Source: Leptospira inadai serovar Lyme str. 10
Lineage (GTDB): Bacteria; Spirochaetota; Leptospiria; Leptospirales; Leptospiraceae
NCBI RefSeq assembly: GCF_000243675.2
Contig: NZ_AHMM02000006.1
Span: 310,001 to 374,000 of the forward strand
DNA length: 64,000 bases
Direction of reading: 5' to 3'
Part shown: one piece after another, positions 19,378 to 26,943 of the stretch
Numbering within the stretch: the stretch's first letter is position 1
How the letters are laid out: the number at the start of each line of letters is the position of its first letter
Translations under genes and position numbers: made by a program
Notes under the pieces: model-generated
Databases searched by the model: none
The model's input: only the letters and a program-made list of their open reading frames with translations
What the model was told of the DNA's origin: nothing

Positions 19378-21339
19378 GTGGAAGTTAGCAATAAGATCGT
19401 AAAATTCGTTCTGCCTGACGGCAGCCAGAAAGAGGCCTCAATCGGTTCCACGTATAAGGAATTTATAGAATCGAATCTCCCATTTTTAAAGAATAAGGCC
19501 TTGGCAGTTCGTTTAAACGGAACCCGGGTTCTGGATTTAAGCCGTACCATCGATACGGATGCAAGACTGGAAGTACTCACGTTTCAAGATAAGGAAGGTT
19601 GGGAAACCTTTCAACATTCCGCCGCTCACTTACTCGGGATGGCAGTGCAAAACCTATATAAGGATGCAAAGCTAACGGTCGGTCCCGTGATCGAAAACGG
19701 GCCGGGTTTCTTTTACTATGATATAGATTTCGGAGATTCGGTAATTACTCCGGAAGACTTTCCTAAGATAGAAGTCGAGATGAAAAAAATCGTGGAAAGC
19801 GATTACGAAGTATTTCGTAAAGTCTTGGATAAGGAAGAAGCCGTTTCCGTTTTTAAGAAGATGGGCGAAAATTATAAGATCGAGATTATCGGTCAAATTC
19901 CCGACGAACAAGTTTCCATCTACGGAATGGGGGAATGGTTCGATCTTTGTCGCGGCCCGCATATCCCTCGTTCCGGTTTTCTAAAGGCGTTTAAGTTGAC
20001 CGCTCTTTCCGGGGCGTATTGGAAAGCGAATAAAGAAAATCGAATGTTGACCCGTATTTACGGAGTCGCATTTCCTTCCAAAAAGGAATTGGACGAATAC
20101 CTCTTCCGATTGGAAGAGGCCAAGAAGAGGGATCACCGCAAGCTCGGGAAGGAATTGGATCTCTTCTCGTTTCAACCCGAGGCACCGGGATTTCCGTTTT
20201 GGCATCCTAAAGGAACGATCCTCTGGAATTCGCTGGCGGACTATATTCGAAAAGAATGCGCTAAGCGAGGATACCAGGAGATAAAGACCCCCGCCGTTCT
20301 ATCCTCGGAGCTATGGCGTAAAAGCGGCCACTGGGATAATTTCTACGAAAATATGTATTTCGTATCGATTGATGAAGAGGAATTCGCCATCAAGCCGATG
20401 AACTGTCCCGGCTGCAGTCTGATTTACAGGCATCATTTACATTCTTATCGCGAGCTTCCGCTTCGATTCGCGGAACTCGGCAGCGTGCACCGCCATGAAC
20501 TTCATGGAGTTTTGCACGGACTCTTTAGGGTACGAGCATTTACTCAGGATGACGCTCATATTTACACTCCGCTTGATTTTATGGAATCGGAAGTCGTGGA
20601 CATCATCGACTTTACGTTTCATGTATATAGAAAATTCGGATTTACTGAATTTAAAACATATATCGCGACCCGCCCCGAGAAATCTCAGGGCAAAGACGAG
20701 GATTGGGAATTCTCCACGAATGCTCTCAGGCAGGCTTTGGATAAGAAAGGAATTCCTTTCGAAATTAAAGAAGGCGAGGGCGCCTTTTATGGACCGAAGA
20801 TCGAATTCAATATTAAGGATTCTATCGGAAGAATGTGGCAATGCGGAACGATCCAAATCGATTTTTCCATGCCTGATCGTTTCGAGTTGGATTATACCGA
20901 TTCGGACGGATCAAAAAAACGTCCAGTGATGATTCATAGGGCCATTTACGGATCTTTGGAACGATTCATCGGAATTTTAACGGAACACTTCGAAGGGAAA
21001 TTCCCTCTTTGGGTCTCTCCGAACCAAATTCGAATCCTAACCGTGACCGATACGGTTCAGCCGTACGGACAAGAAGTCTTAAAGAATTTAATAGACCTGG
21101 GCTTTAGAGTCGAAGCGGATTTTCGTAACGAAAAAATCGGATCTAAAATTCGGGATTCTATATTAAAAAAAGCTAATTATATACTCGTCTTGGGCGAAAA
21201 GGAAAAAGAGTCGGGTACTGTAGCGGTTCGGAAGAGGGGATCGGAGGAGACGATCAGCCTTTCCTTTGCAGAATTTGTAATGCAGTTGGAGTCTGAGATT
21301 CAGAGGACAGAGGACAGAGGACAGAGGACAGAACATTGA
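19378..21339 (+). CDS. thrS: Threonyl-tRNA synthetase with element-derived C-terminus
   Basis: A 653-residue class II synthetase starting at GTG. Domains in order: TGS (about 1-65), editing/SAD domain ([11 protein letters not shown], about 80-230), catalytic core with the zinc cysteine in [13 protein letters not shown] and motif 2 around [19 protein letters not shown], and the anticodon-binding domain (about 545-640). The final residues [12 protein letters not shown] and the stop are encoded by heptamer element C1. The last residue that looks native is near LESEI, so the extension is probably tolerated because it lies beyond the folded domain. In many bacteria infC-rpmI-rplT follows directly; here an island intervenes. 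Confidence 0.97.
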   Translation: MEVSNKIVKFVLPDGSQKEASIGSTYKEFIESNLPFLKNKALAVRLNGTRVLDLSRTIDTDARLEVLTFQDKEGWETFQHSAAHLLGMAVQNLYKDAKLTVGPVIENGPGFFYYDIDFGDSVITPEDFPKIEVEMKKIVESDYEVFRKVLDKEEAVSVFKKMGENYKIEIIGQIPDEQVSIYGMGEWFDLCRGPHIPRSGFLKAFKLTALSGAYWKANKENRMLTRIYGVAFPSKKELDEYLFRLEEAKKRDHRKLGKELDLFSFQPEAPGFPFWHPKGTILWNSLADYIRKECAKRGYQEIKTPAVLSSELWRKSGHWDNFYENMYFVSIDEEEFAIKPMNCPGCSLIYRHHLHSYRELPLRFAELGSVHRHELHGVLHGLFRVRAFTQDDAHIYTPLDFMESEVVDIIDFTFHVYRKFGFTEFKTYIATRPEKSQGKDEDWEFSTNALRQALDKKGIPFEIKEGEGAFYGPKIEFNIKDSIGRMWQCGTIQIDFSMPDRFELDYTDSDGSKKRPVMIHRAIYGSLERFIGILTEHFEGKFPLWVSPNQIRILTVTDTVQPYGQEVLKNLIDLGFRVEADFRNEKIGSKIRDSILKKANYILVLGEKEKESGTVAVRKRGSEETISLSFAEFVMQLESEIQRTEDRGQRTEH

Positions 21340-21467
21340 TGAGCGGAGATTCCATGTTCTGGAGAAAGATTCCTGTGGTTACAGGGGATTTTTCCCTACT
21401 CCTGTAACTTTTCCGACATCGGGCAGCTACTGTCTAGCGTGAGCAAAGCGAATGCATCTGTCTTTCA
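21303..21467. mobile_element. Heptamer-bounded interspersed element, copy C1
   Basis: Four GAGGACA units overlapping the end of thrS, then a core starting GAACATTGATGAGCGG and a right module CATCGGGCAGCTACTGTCT followed by AGCGTGAGCAAAGCG. The core is almost identical to copy D at 22908-23010. It contains an inverted repeat TTACAGG...CCTGTAA around GGG-ATTTTT-CCC, followed by CTTTTCC, which could fold as a terminator-like hairpin for thrS. Confidence 0.75.
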
Positions 21468-21605
21468 GAGGACAGAAGACAGAGGACTGAGGACAGAACA
21501 TTGGTGATCGGAGATTCCACGTACTATAGAAAGATTTTTATGCTAAGAGTGGATTTTCCTCCTTCCTCTATTACTTTCCTAACATCTAGCAGCTACTGTC
21601 TTCAG
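21468..21605. mobile_element. Heptamer-bounded interspersed element, copy C2 (diverged)
   Basis: A second, older-looking copy directly adjoining C1. It starts with four heptamers (GAGGACA, GAAGACA, GAGGACT, GAGGACA), continues GAACATTGGTGATCGGAGATTCC, and ends with ACATCTAGCAGCTACTGTCTTC. Its middle part (TTTTTATGCTAAGAGTGGATTTTCCT) resembles the reverse strand of copy B more than C1. The group II intron begins at the right end of this copy. Confidence 0.7.
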
Positions 21606-22285
21606 GTGCGCCAGGCAAAGTCTGGGATTTCCAATGGAGGGAAGGCCTCCATCCTGCTCCTTGTTCATTCGGCAGGTAGCGAAAAGAGCCTTTGTAACGG
21701 TAACGGAACAAAGGAAGCCTCTCGTAGCAAAGAAATGAGCCATAGCGAAAGCGAACCAATGCTTGAAGCCTCGTAACAGAAATAAGTGGTATTAGCCAGT
21801 CTCTCTGATAAGATGAAGCTTGGAATCGACAAGGTAGAAATGAACAAATGCACTTGTCGGAATACTCGGGGTAAAGTTGGATAGCGCGTTTCGAAGGAAA
21901 CCCCAGGAACCTGGGAGATCCTTATTTGTGCTTAAATGCAACAAGTGTAGAGAACGAATAATTTACATTTGGCGAATAAGGAAGTCGGAAGAACTCATAG
22001 TAGCGAAGAACTGGGGTAATGCTCAGGGAGCGAAGGGGTTCTTATAGAGAATGCTTAGAAATTAAAGGAGTAAGACCGCTTGATGGAAACATCGACTACG
22101 GAAATAGATAAGAACCCATTGAATCATGATGGCTTATCGGAAAAACTAACTCAATTAAGATCCAAGCTCTACCAAAAAGCGAAAGCAATGAGGTACAGTC
22201 TCTTAAAAGAGCCGAATGCGGGAAATCTGCACGTTCGGTTCGTTGAGGGGGATGGAAGTCTAACAGACTTCCATCTCTACTCTAC
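21606..22285 (+). mobile_element. Group II intron, degenerate, reverse transcriptase mostly deleted
   Basis: The 5' end GTGCGCC fits the group II consensus GUGYG. The next 450 bp look like ribozyme domains I-III, with the familiar stretches GAACTCATAGTAGCGAAGAA and GGGGTAATGCTC...GAGCGAAGGGG just before the intron ORF. Domain V is visible at 22209-22241 (GAGCCGAA...TTCGGTTC, with AGC and the GCACG bulge region, 33 nt rather than the usual 34). Domain VI is a 9-bp hairpin at 22252-22274 followed by CTCTAC. The 3' end is at about 22280-22285. Between the ORF start and domain V only about 120 bp remain, so the maturase is gone and the element cannot move by itself. Confidence 0.8.
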
Positions 22286-22328
22286 TCCTCCGGAAAAGAA
22301 GGGATGCAAAGCATTCATAATCTTTTAA
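22083..22328 (+). pseudogene. Group II intron reverse transcriptase, N-terminal remnant
   Basis: An 81-codon open frame. The first 37 residues, ending LRSKLYQKAKAM, match the N-terminal start of intron-encoded reverse transcriptases, which normally continue for about 400 more residues. At about 22190 the sequence jumps into domain V, and the rest (from EPNAGNLHVRF) is translation of domains V and VI and the 3' exon, not protein homology. The whole RT, maturase and endonuclease region is missing through an internal deletion. Confidence 0.7.
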
Positions 22329-22338
22329 TCTCGGCGAA

Positions 22339-22647
22339 ATGAATCTTGTAGAAGATGTGTTCAAAAGAAATATTCGAATTACTTTAGAGCGTAGAAGGCA
22401 TTTTGAAGAAGATCATCCCGAGATGTTCGGGCAGGGTGAAAAAATTGCAGAGTGTTTGTCACAGCCGGACCAGGTGAGAATATCCAAGGCAGATTCGAGC
22501 GTTGAGCTTTTTTATAAACTTTTCGAGGCAACTCCGGTAGGTAGAAAATATCTTTGTGCGGTAATAAAGAATCACGGAGACGATTTATTTCTTGTCACAG
22601 CATACTTTACCGATAAGGTCAAGGAAGGGGCCGTTTTGTATGGATAG
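22339..22647 (+). CDS. Small toxin-like protein (DUF4258/PBECR-like)
   Basis: A 102-residue protein with the compact alpha-beta pattern of small RNase-like toxins: an N-terminal helix with RRRHFEEDHPEM, a strand region RISKADSSVELFYKLF, and a C-terminal pair KYLCAVIKNHGDDLFLVTAYFTD. The last block resembles the DUF4258/PBECR families, which include RelE-like nucleases. It overlaps the DUF2283 gene by 8 bp and lies in the island between thrS and infC. Domain and activity are unproven; the pairing with DUF2283 is the main support. Confidence 0.5.
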   Translation: MNLVEDVFKRNIRITLERRRHFEEDHPEMFGQGEKIAECLSQPDQVRISKADSSVELFYKLFEATPVGRKYLCAVIKNHGDDLFLVTAYFTDKVKEGAVLYG

Positions 22648-22852
22648 AGAGATCAAGATATATTTCGATAAAGACTCGGATTATTTAGAGGTTCTTTTTG
22701 AAAAGAAAGAAGGTTATTTCAAAGAAACGGAGAACGATGCAGTAATGGAAAAAGTCGATGCTTCAGGAAATGTCATTGGTTTTTCCATCCTGAAGGTGAG
22801 TGCTTTTCAGGCCGAGCCCGTATCGGTCCTGCTTCGAAGTGGAGTTGCGTGA
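22640..22852 (+). CDS. DUF2283 protein, candidate antitoxin
   Basis: A 70-residue protein starting at the ATG at 22640 (MDREIKIYFDKDSDYLEVLF). This N-terminus is the DUF2283 signature, and GNVIGFSILKVS is its second half. DUF2283 genes are often coupled to small DUF4258-type genes, an arrangement read as toxin-antitoxin. Here the order is toxin-like first with an 8-bp overlap, which implies translational coupling. The stop codon lies 6 bp before heptamer element D. Confidence 0.7.
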   Translation: MDREIKIYFDKDSDYLEVLFEKKEGYFKETENDAVMEKVDASGNVIGFSILKVSAFQAEPVSVLLRSGVA

Positions 22853-22858
22853 TGTTCA

Positions 22859-23020
22859 GAGGACAGAGGACAGAGGACAGAGGACAGAGGACAGAGGTCA
22901 GAGGACAGAACATTGATGAGCGGAGATTCCATGTTCTGGAGAAAGATTCCTGTGTACAGGGGATTTTTCCCTACTCCTGTAACTTTTCCAACATCGAGCA
23001 GCTACTGTCTTCTGAAAGCG
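22859..23020. mobile_element. Heptamer-bounded interspersed element, copy D
   Basis: Seven heptamers (six GAGGACA and one GAGGTCA, 22859-22907), then GAACATTGATGAGCGG and a core nearly identical to C1 except for a 2-bp deletion in the TTACAGG hairpin region and a few substitutions, ending AGCAGCTACTGTCTTCTGAAAGCG. TCTGAAAGCG also occurs in the right tail of copy A. C1 and D have the same orientation and flank the intron and toxin-antitoxin-like pair. Confidence 0.75.
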
Positions 23021-23277
23021 CCAGGGATGTGCAGGGCTTTAGTCCCGCATGGCTAATATTCGGAATTCTTTATTTCCCAGGATTTCCATGCGGGATGAGG
23101 CGAATAGCCGAACCCGAAACAGCCCGGTCCCTGCGAATGCAGGGAGGCGCCCTTAGATTCCTTTGCATATCTCCTAAATTCTACTTGATGAGAGGCCCAG
23201 TCTTCCCTTATGCTGGGAGAAAATCGCTTGAATGCAGGCCCAAGAGCCAAAAAATTGGAAAAATAGCCGGAGACTGA
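23018..23277 (+). promoter_or_regulatory. Structured leader upstream of infC
   Basis: No gene is supported here. The sequence can form nested stems: GCGCC (23018-23022) with GGCGC (23146-23150), GCAGGG (23031-23036) with CCCTGC (23129-23134), and a perfect 10-bp stem TCCCGCATGG (23043-23052) with CCATGCGGGA (23086-23095). The 3' arm CCCTGC can instead form a tight local hairpin with GCAGGG at 23139-23144, an attenuator-like alternative. Another hairpin, CCCAG...CTGGG, lies at about 23198-23220. Leaders of IF3-L35-L20 operons are regulated by L20 or by attenuation in other bacteria; a similar role here is inference. Confidence 0.45.
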
Positions 23278-23823
23278 ATGCAGAGGAAGCCCCAACCTAA
23301 ACCCACGGATAAACTGTTTAGCCATAGAATTAATGAAAAAATTACTGGGGTTGCCCAAGTAAGATTGGTCACAGATGACGGTGTGATGATCGTCGGCTTT
23401 GAAGAAGCCCTCCGGAAGGCGAAGGAAGAAAACCTGGACTTGGTAGAAGTATCCGGGGACCAGGAAATTCACGTTTGCAAGCTGATCGATTACGGTAAAT
23501 ACAAGTTCGAGCTACTTAAAAAAAGCAAAGAAGCGAAGAAGAAGCAACACGTAATCAATGTAAAAGAAGTAAAGATTCGCCCTCGGATCGATCAGCATGA
23601 TTATGAGATTAAAAAGCGCCACGCAGTCGAATTCCTTCAAAAAGGGGACAAGGTGAAAGTGAGCCTCCGCTTCCGGGGCCGAGAAATGATGCACTCGGAA
23701 TTAGGGATGAACGTAGTCAATCGAATGGTTGAAGACTTAAAAGGTCATGGTACGCCTGAACGGGAACCGGTGTTAGACGGACGCCAAATCGTCGTCGTGA
23801 TCACCCCCGCCGTCGCGAAATAG
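23278..23823 (+). CDS. infC: Translation initiation factor IF-3
   Basis: A 181-residue IF-3 that binds the 30S subunit and checks start-codon pairing. The N-domain contains the typical [15 protein letters not shown] with [12 protein letters not shown]. The linker is lysine-rich ([11 protein letters not shown]), and the C-domain has [20 protein letters not shown] and [12 protein letters not shown]. The start is ATG with GGAG six bases upstream, not the rare AUU used in E. coli. First gene of infC-rpmI-rplT. Confidence 0.96.
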   Translation: MQRKPQPKPTDKLFSHRINEKITGVAQVRLVTDDGVMIVGFEEALRKAKEENLDLVEVSGDQEIHVCKLIDYGKYKFELLKKSKEAKKKQHVINVKEVKIRPRIDQHDYEIKKRHAVEFLQKGDKVKVSLRFRGREMMHSELGMNVVNRMVEDLKGHGTPEREPVLDGRQIVVVITPAVAK

Positions 23824-23857
23824 TGAGCAGGAACTTAGGAGTTATTGAGGTAGGAAA

Positions 23858-24061
23858 ATGCCCAAGCTGAAGACAAACAGGGCCGCAGCAAAACGGTTCA
23901 AGTTTTCCAAAAATAATAAGATTAAACGGAAGAGCATGAATACCCGTCACATTCTTACCAAAAAAGGACCTAAAAGACGCCGTCGTCTCCGGGGAATGAC
24001 TTTGGTCGTGGATGCCGATTGGAAATCAATCGTTAGATTAATGCCTTACGGAGTGCGCTAA
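23858..24061 (+). CDS. rpmI: 50S ribosomal protein L35
   Basis: A 67-residue, highly basic protein with the L35 signature [15 protein letters not shown] and the [16 protein letters not shown] block. It follows infC by 34 bp with a good ribosome site (GAGGTAGGAAA). Its stop overlaps the ATG of rplT (TAATG). Confidence 0.96.
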   Translation: MPKLKTNRAAAKRFKFSKNNKIKRKSMNTRHILTKKGPKRRRRLRGMTLVVDADWKSIVRLMPYGVR

Positions 24062-24414
24062 TGCCAAGAGCTACAAACGGAACCATTCATAAGAACCGTC
24101 GCAAAAAAATCCTGAAGCAAGCTAAGGGATTTAGAGGCGCTCGTTCTAAGCTTTATAGAACCGCTAAATCTGCCGTAATGAAAGCCGGTCAGTGGGCATA
24201 CCGCGATCGCCGTGCAAAAAAACGTGATTTCCGCAAATTATGGATTATTCGTATCAATGCTGCAGCGCGGGAAGCAGGACTTTCCTATTCACAATTCATG
24301 TATGGCTTGAAAAAAGCTAACATCGATTTAGATAGAAAAGCGTTGGCTGAACTTGCTTTTAGCGATAAAGAGACGTTCAACGCTCTGGTCGAAAAAATCA
24401 AAGTCGCCGTTTAA
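24061..24414 (+). CDS. rplT: 50S ribosomal protein L20
   Basis: A 117-residue protein with the L20 signature: the basic N-terminal tail ([20 protein letters not shown]), [17 protein letters not shown], and the globular C-terminal half. L20 assembles early on 23S rRNA and in several bacteria represses its own operon by binding the infC or rpmI leader. Normal length; last gene of the operon, followed by a clear terminator. Confidence 0.97.
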   Translation: MPRATNGTIHKNRRKKILKQAKGFRGARSKLYRTAKSAVMKAGQWAYRDRRAKKRDFRKLWIIRINAAAREAGLSYSQFMYGLKKANIDLDRKALAELAFSDKETFNALVEKIKVAV

Positions 24415-24499
24415 TTCAAACCGTCGAATTTTCTCTCTCCTCCGATGGGGAGGGGAAGCGCCGAAAAAACCTTGTTTTTTGGTAAGAAATCAAAAAAGG

Positions 24500-24530
24500 G
24501 CCCGGATTCTCCCGGGCTCTCTTTGTTTTT
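24500..24530 (+). terminator. Rho-independent terminator after rplT
   Basis: GCCCGG (24500-24505), a 6-base loop ATTCTC, CCGGGC (24512-24517), then a T-rich run CTTTGTTTTT. It closes the infC-rpmI-rplT transcript. Confidence 0.85.
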
Positions 24531-24608
24531 CTAAAAAAAGGTTTTTCTCTTTTGCCGAAAATAGAAAAATAGGATGGATTTCGCCGATTTAGCGGTCCAA
24601 AAAGATTC

Positions 24609-24651
24609 AGGTCGTTCTTAAGGAATGACCTTTATGCGTCCTATTATAAAT
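24609..24651 (+). promoter_or_regulatory. Near-perfect palindrome beside a candidate promoter
   Basis: The 23-bp palindrome AGGTCGTTCTTAAGGAATGA-CCT (24609-24631) pairs along its full length with two wobbles. It is followed by TATTATAAA (24643-24651), a plausible -10 box about 30 bp before the start of the coiled-coil gene. The palindrome would cover the -35 region, which suits an operator; an RNA hairpin is the alternative. Confidence 0.35.
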
Positions 24652-24679
24652 CACATACCGGAAGGATGAGGTTCTCATT

Positions 24680-25438
24680 ATGCTAACAATGGAGACTATC
24701 GAAGAACTCGAAAGTAAGGTCATTAAGGCTCTCGAACTGATTAGCGATCTTCGGGCCGAAAACGGCCGGTTAGAATCGGAAAACGAAACTCTCCGTGCGG
24801 AAAATGACCAGATGAAACTGGCCATGGAGGAAAAGGAGAAAGAGCTGGCTTCTCTCCGCGAGCAACTCCAAAAGACCACGAAAGAACTCGAGGAGATGAA
24901 AGAGAGGGAGCGGGCACTCGAAGGGAAAATCAATCAACTTCTCGGGCGTTTGGATGGTCTGCCGGCTTCACCCGTGAGTGCATCAAGTTCTAACGCGTCT
25001 TCCCCATCTTCGCCGCCTATGGATAGTTCTTCCGCCCCTTCCGCTAGTTCGGCTCCTGCTACGGCTGCCGCTTTCGCCGGGGGTTCCGCAGTTCCTTCCG
25101 CTAGTTCTATTCCGATTCCTTCAGTGGTTGCCGATTCATCCGAAGAGGATTTCAACGAGGACGATGAAATTATCCTTCTGGACGACGAAGACGACGATAT
25201 CGCGGTAATTTCCGAATCGCCCGAAGATAGTTCGGGAGGGGATGATGAGATCATCATAACCGACGAGCCTATCGACGATTTTAGCCCGGTGTCTGCGGAC
25301 GATGATGACATCATCATTGAAGATGATGACGATGCGATCAGCGTGTTCGACGCGGATGAAGACGATGATTTTCTCGTCATAGAAGACGAACCGAAAGATC
25401 ATAAAGATCATAAAGATCACAAAGATACCAAGCCCTAG
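24680..25438 (+). CDS. Coiled-coil protein with acidic tail, upstream of zapA
   Basis: A 252-residue protein. Residues 1-90 form one continuous coiled coil (TIEELESKVIKALELISDLR followed by heptads of Glu, Lys and Leu) similar in style to ZapB. A Ser/Ala/Pro-rich linker (95-150) leads to a very acidic region with many Asp runs. The C-terminus repeats Asp-His-Lys four times, encoded by 9-bp direct repeats at 25394-25429. The ATG at 24680 has a possible alternative three codons later. It ends 6 bp before zapA, so a role at the division ring is plausible but is inference. No catalytic motif is visible. Confidence 0.65.
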   Translation: MLTMETIEELESKVIKALELISDLRAENGRLESENETLRAENDQMKLAMEEKEKELASLREQLQKTTKELEEMKERERALEGKINQLLGRLDGLPASPVSASSSNASSPSSPPMDSSSAPSASSAPATAAAFAGGSAVPSASSIPIPSVVADSSEEDFNEDDEIILLDDEDDDIAVISESPEDSSGGDDEIIITDEPIDDFSPVSADDDDIIIEDDDDAISVFDADEDDDFLVIEDEPKDHKDHKDHKDTKP

Positions 25439-25444
25439 CTAGCG

Positions 25445-25747
25445 ATGAGCGAAAAGATTACGACACGCATCTTAGGGGACGAGTATACGATCGTCGGGGA
25501 TGCGGATCCGGAATATATCAAACAATTGGCGGAAGTCGTCGATCGTAAGATCCGGGAACTCAGTTTGGGGATGCCTTCTTCCTCAAAGCTGAAGTTAGCG
25601 GTCCTAGCCGCCTTGAATTTTGCGGACGAACTGGAGCAATTAAAAAATGCCCGACCCTCTTCTTCCGGGCCATCTTCCCCCGAGGCCGAAGAAAAAACGC
25701 GAAAACTGATTACCCTTTTGGAAGAAGGTCTCATAGGGGACCTTTAA
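25445..25747 (+). CDS. zapA: Cell division protein ZapA
   Basis: A 100-residue protein with the ZapA N-terminal domain: ITTRILGDEYTIVGDADPEYIKQLAEVVDRKIREL, followed by the LAVLAALNFADELEQL helix. ZapA bundles FtsZ filaments at the division site. The short C-terminal coiled coil is reduced. In Gammaproteobacteria zapA is also next to the 5-formyl-THF cyclo-ligase gene, with 6S RNA between them; here the next gene starts 2 bp later, so no 6S RNA can lie between. Confidence 0.85.
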   Translation: MSEKITTRILGDEYTIVGDADPEYIKQLAEVVDRKIRELSLGMPSSSKLKLAVLAALNFADELEQLKNARPSSSGPSSPEAEEKTRKLITLLEEGLIGDL

Positions 25748-25748
25748 T

Positions 25749-26336
25749 TTGCTATCGAAACGAGAAGCGAGAAGGATCAGTAAGGACTCCGTTCTACGTC
25801 TTTCCGATCGCGCTAAAAAAGAGAATCGAATCCGAGAGTGTTTGCGCGAAATGATTCTTCATTCTTTGGAGAAAAGGACTTCCCTTAGGATCATTTCCTA
25901 TGTCGCCGACGAATACGAAATCGATCCGGTTTCCTTCGCAGAATCACGATTGCTAAGCGAACAGGGCGCCTCTTTCTTTTTTCCCAAGGTCCAAAACCGG
26001 GATTTGGTATTTATAAAACCGGAGAGATTCGAAACCGGTGCGTTTAACATTCAGGAGCCCGTTGGGAAAGAAATAATTTCTCCGCAGGAGGCCGATTTGA
26101 TCCTAGTGCCCGCCCTGGCCTGGTCGTTTGAGGGAGCGCGATTGGGGAGGGGGAAAGGGTTTTATGATCACGCGCTTTCCGGGGTTCCACAAGCGAGTCT
26201 GATCGGCCTAACATTCGAATCTCTGTTTCCCTGCGAATTTTTGGCGGAAGAGCACGACATTCGAGCTGGGATCATTCTTACTGATAAAAAAAACCATTGC
26301 TTTCCAAAGAAAAACGATGAAAATTCAGTCCGATAA
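25749..26336 (+). CDS. 5-formyltetrahydrofolate cyclo-ligase
   Basis: A 195-residue enzyme that converts 5-formyl-THF to 5,10-methenyl-THF with ATP. It starts at TTG 2 bp after zapA. The family motifs are visible: basic N-terminus (LSKREARRISKD), LILVPALAWSFEGARLGRGKGFYDHAL (nucleotide and folate site), and a final EEHDIRAGIILTD matching the family E.HD....ivtd ending. The central region is divergent. Confidence 0.88.
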   Translation: MLSKREARRISKDSVLRLSDRAKKENRIRECLREMILHSLEKRTSLRIISYVADEYEIDPVSFAESRLLSEQGASFFFPKVQNRDLVFIKPERFETGAFNIQEPVGKEIISPQEADLILVPALAWSFEGARLGRGKGFYDHALSGVPQASLIGLTFESLFPCEFLAEEHDIRAGIILTDKKNHCFPKKNDENSVR

Positions 26337-26448
26337 ATTGAAAATCTGAGAATTCAGCGCTTCCGAAATCCGATTGTATATGGGGGCCGTTGATTCACCG
26401 GGAAGGAGTTTTTACTTTTTTTCGGAAATTTACCTACGTGGAGGACCG

Positions 26449-26943
26449 GTGAGAGCCATCGAAAAATTGAATCCCGCTGAAGACGTTCAAGCCGGTAAAG
26501 AACTAGAAGGGTTGAAGGAATTCCTGACCTTCGAAGTGGATAAGGAACTTTTCGGAATCGATATCCTGCACATTCATGAAATCTTAAAACCGGTTCCTAT
26601 TACCCGCATTCCGAATGTGGAAGGTTTCATTCTTGGAGTGATTAATTTGCGCGGTGAAATCATTCCGATTATGGATTTAAAGGAGCTGTTCGGTCTTGGA
26701 TTTTGCGATATCCTGCCTTCCACGAGAATCATCGTAGTCGTTAACGGCGAAAAGCGAGGCGGCTTGTTGGTCGATTCCGTAAAGCAAGTAGTCAAGATTC
26801 ATCGGGATAAAATCAGCGAGGCCGGCGCGGAATTGAGCGTAAGCTACAGTGAATTGATCGAATCCGTAAGCCAATATGAAGAAACTCTGGTTCTTAATTT
26901 GAATCTCTCCAAGCTAATCGACTTTACTGCGGAGGAAAACTAA
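26449..26943 (+). CDS. cheW: Chemotaxis coupling protein CheW
   Basis: About 164 residues from the GTG at 26449, chosen because GGAGG lies at 26440-26444 with ideal spacing. A longer frame from 26374 lacks a comparable site. CheW links chemoreceptors to CheA. The SH3-like beta-barrel is recognisable from FLTFEVDKELFGIDILHIHEIL, ITRIPNVEGFILGVINLRGEIIPIMDL and the GGLLVDSVKQVV segment. The stop abuts the GTG start of cheA, so the two are translationally coupled. No receptor gene is in the window. Confidence 0.94.
   Translation: MRAIEKLNPAEDVQAGKELEGLKEFLTFEVDKELFGIDILHIHEILKPVPITRIPNVEGFILGVINLRGEIIPIMDLKELFGLGFCDILPSTRIIVVVNGEKRGGLLVDSVKQVVKIHRDKISEAGAELSVSYSELIESVSQYEETLVLNLNLSKLIDFTAEEN

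Noticed and set aside
21501..21776. 91-codon ORF across element C2 and the intron 5' end
   Set aside because: It crosses the boundary between two non-coding elements and resembles no protein.
22849..23277. 142-codon ORF ending at the infC start
   Set aside because: It reads through the heptamers, element D and the structured leader; composition is not protein-like, and the same element core is non-coding elsewhere.
25747..25749. 6S RNA between zapA and the 5-formyl-THF cyclo-ligase gene, as in Gammaproteobacteria
   Set aside because: The genes are separated by a single base, leaving no room.
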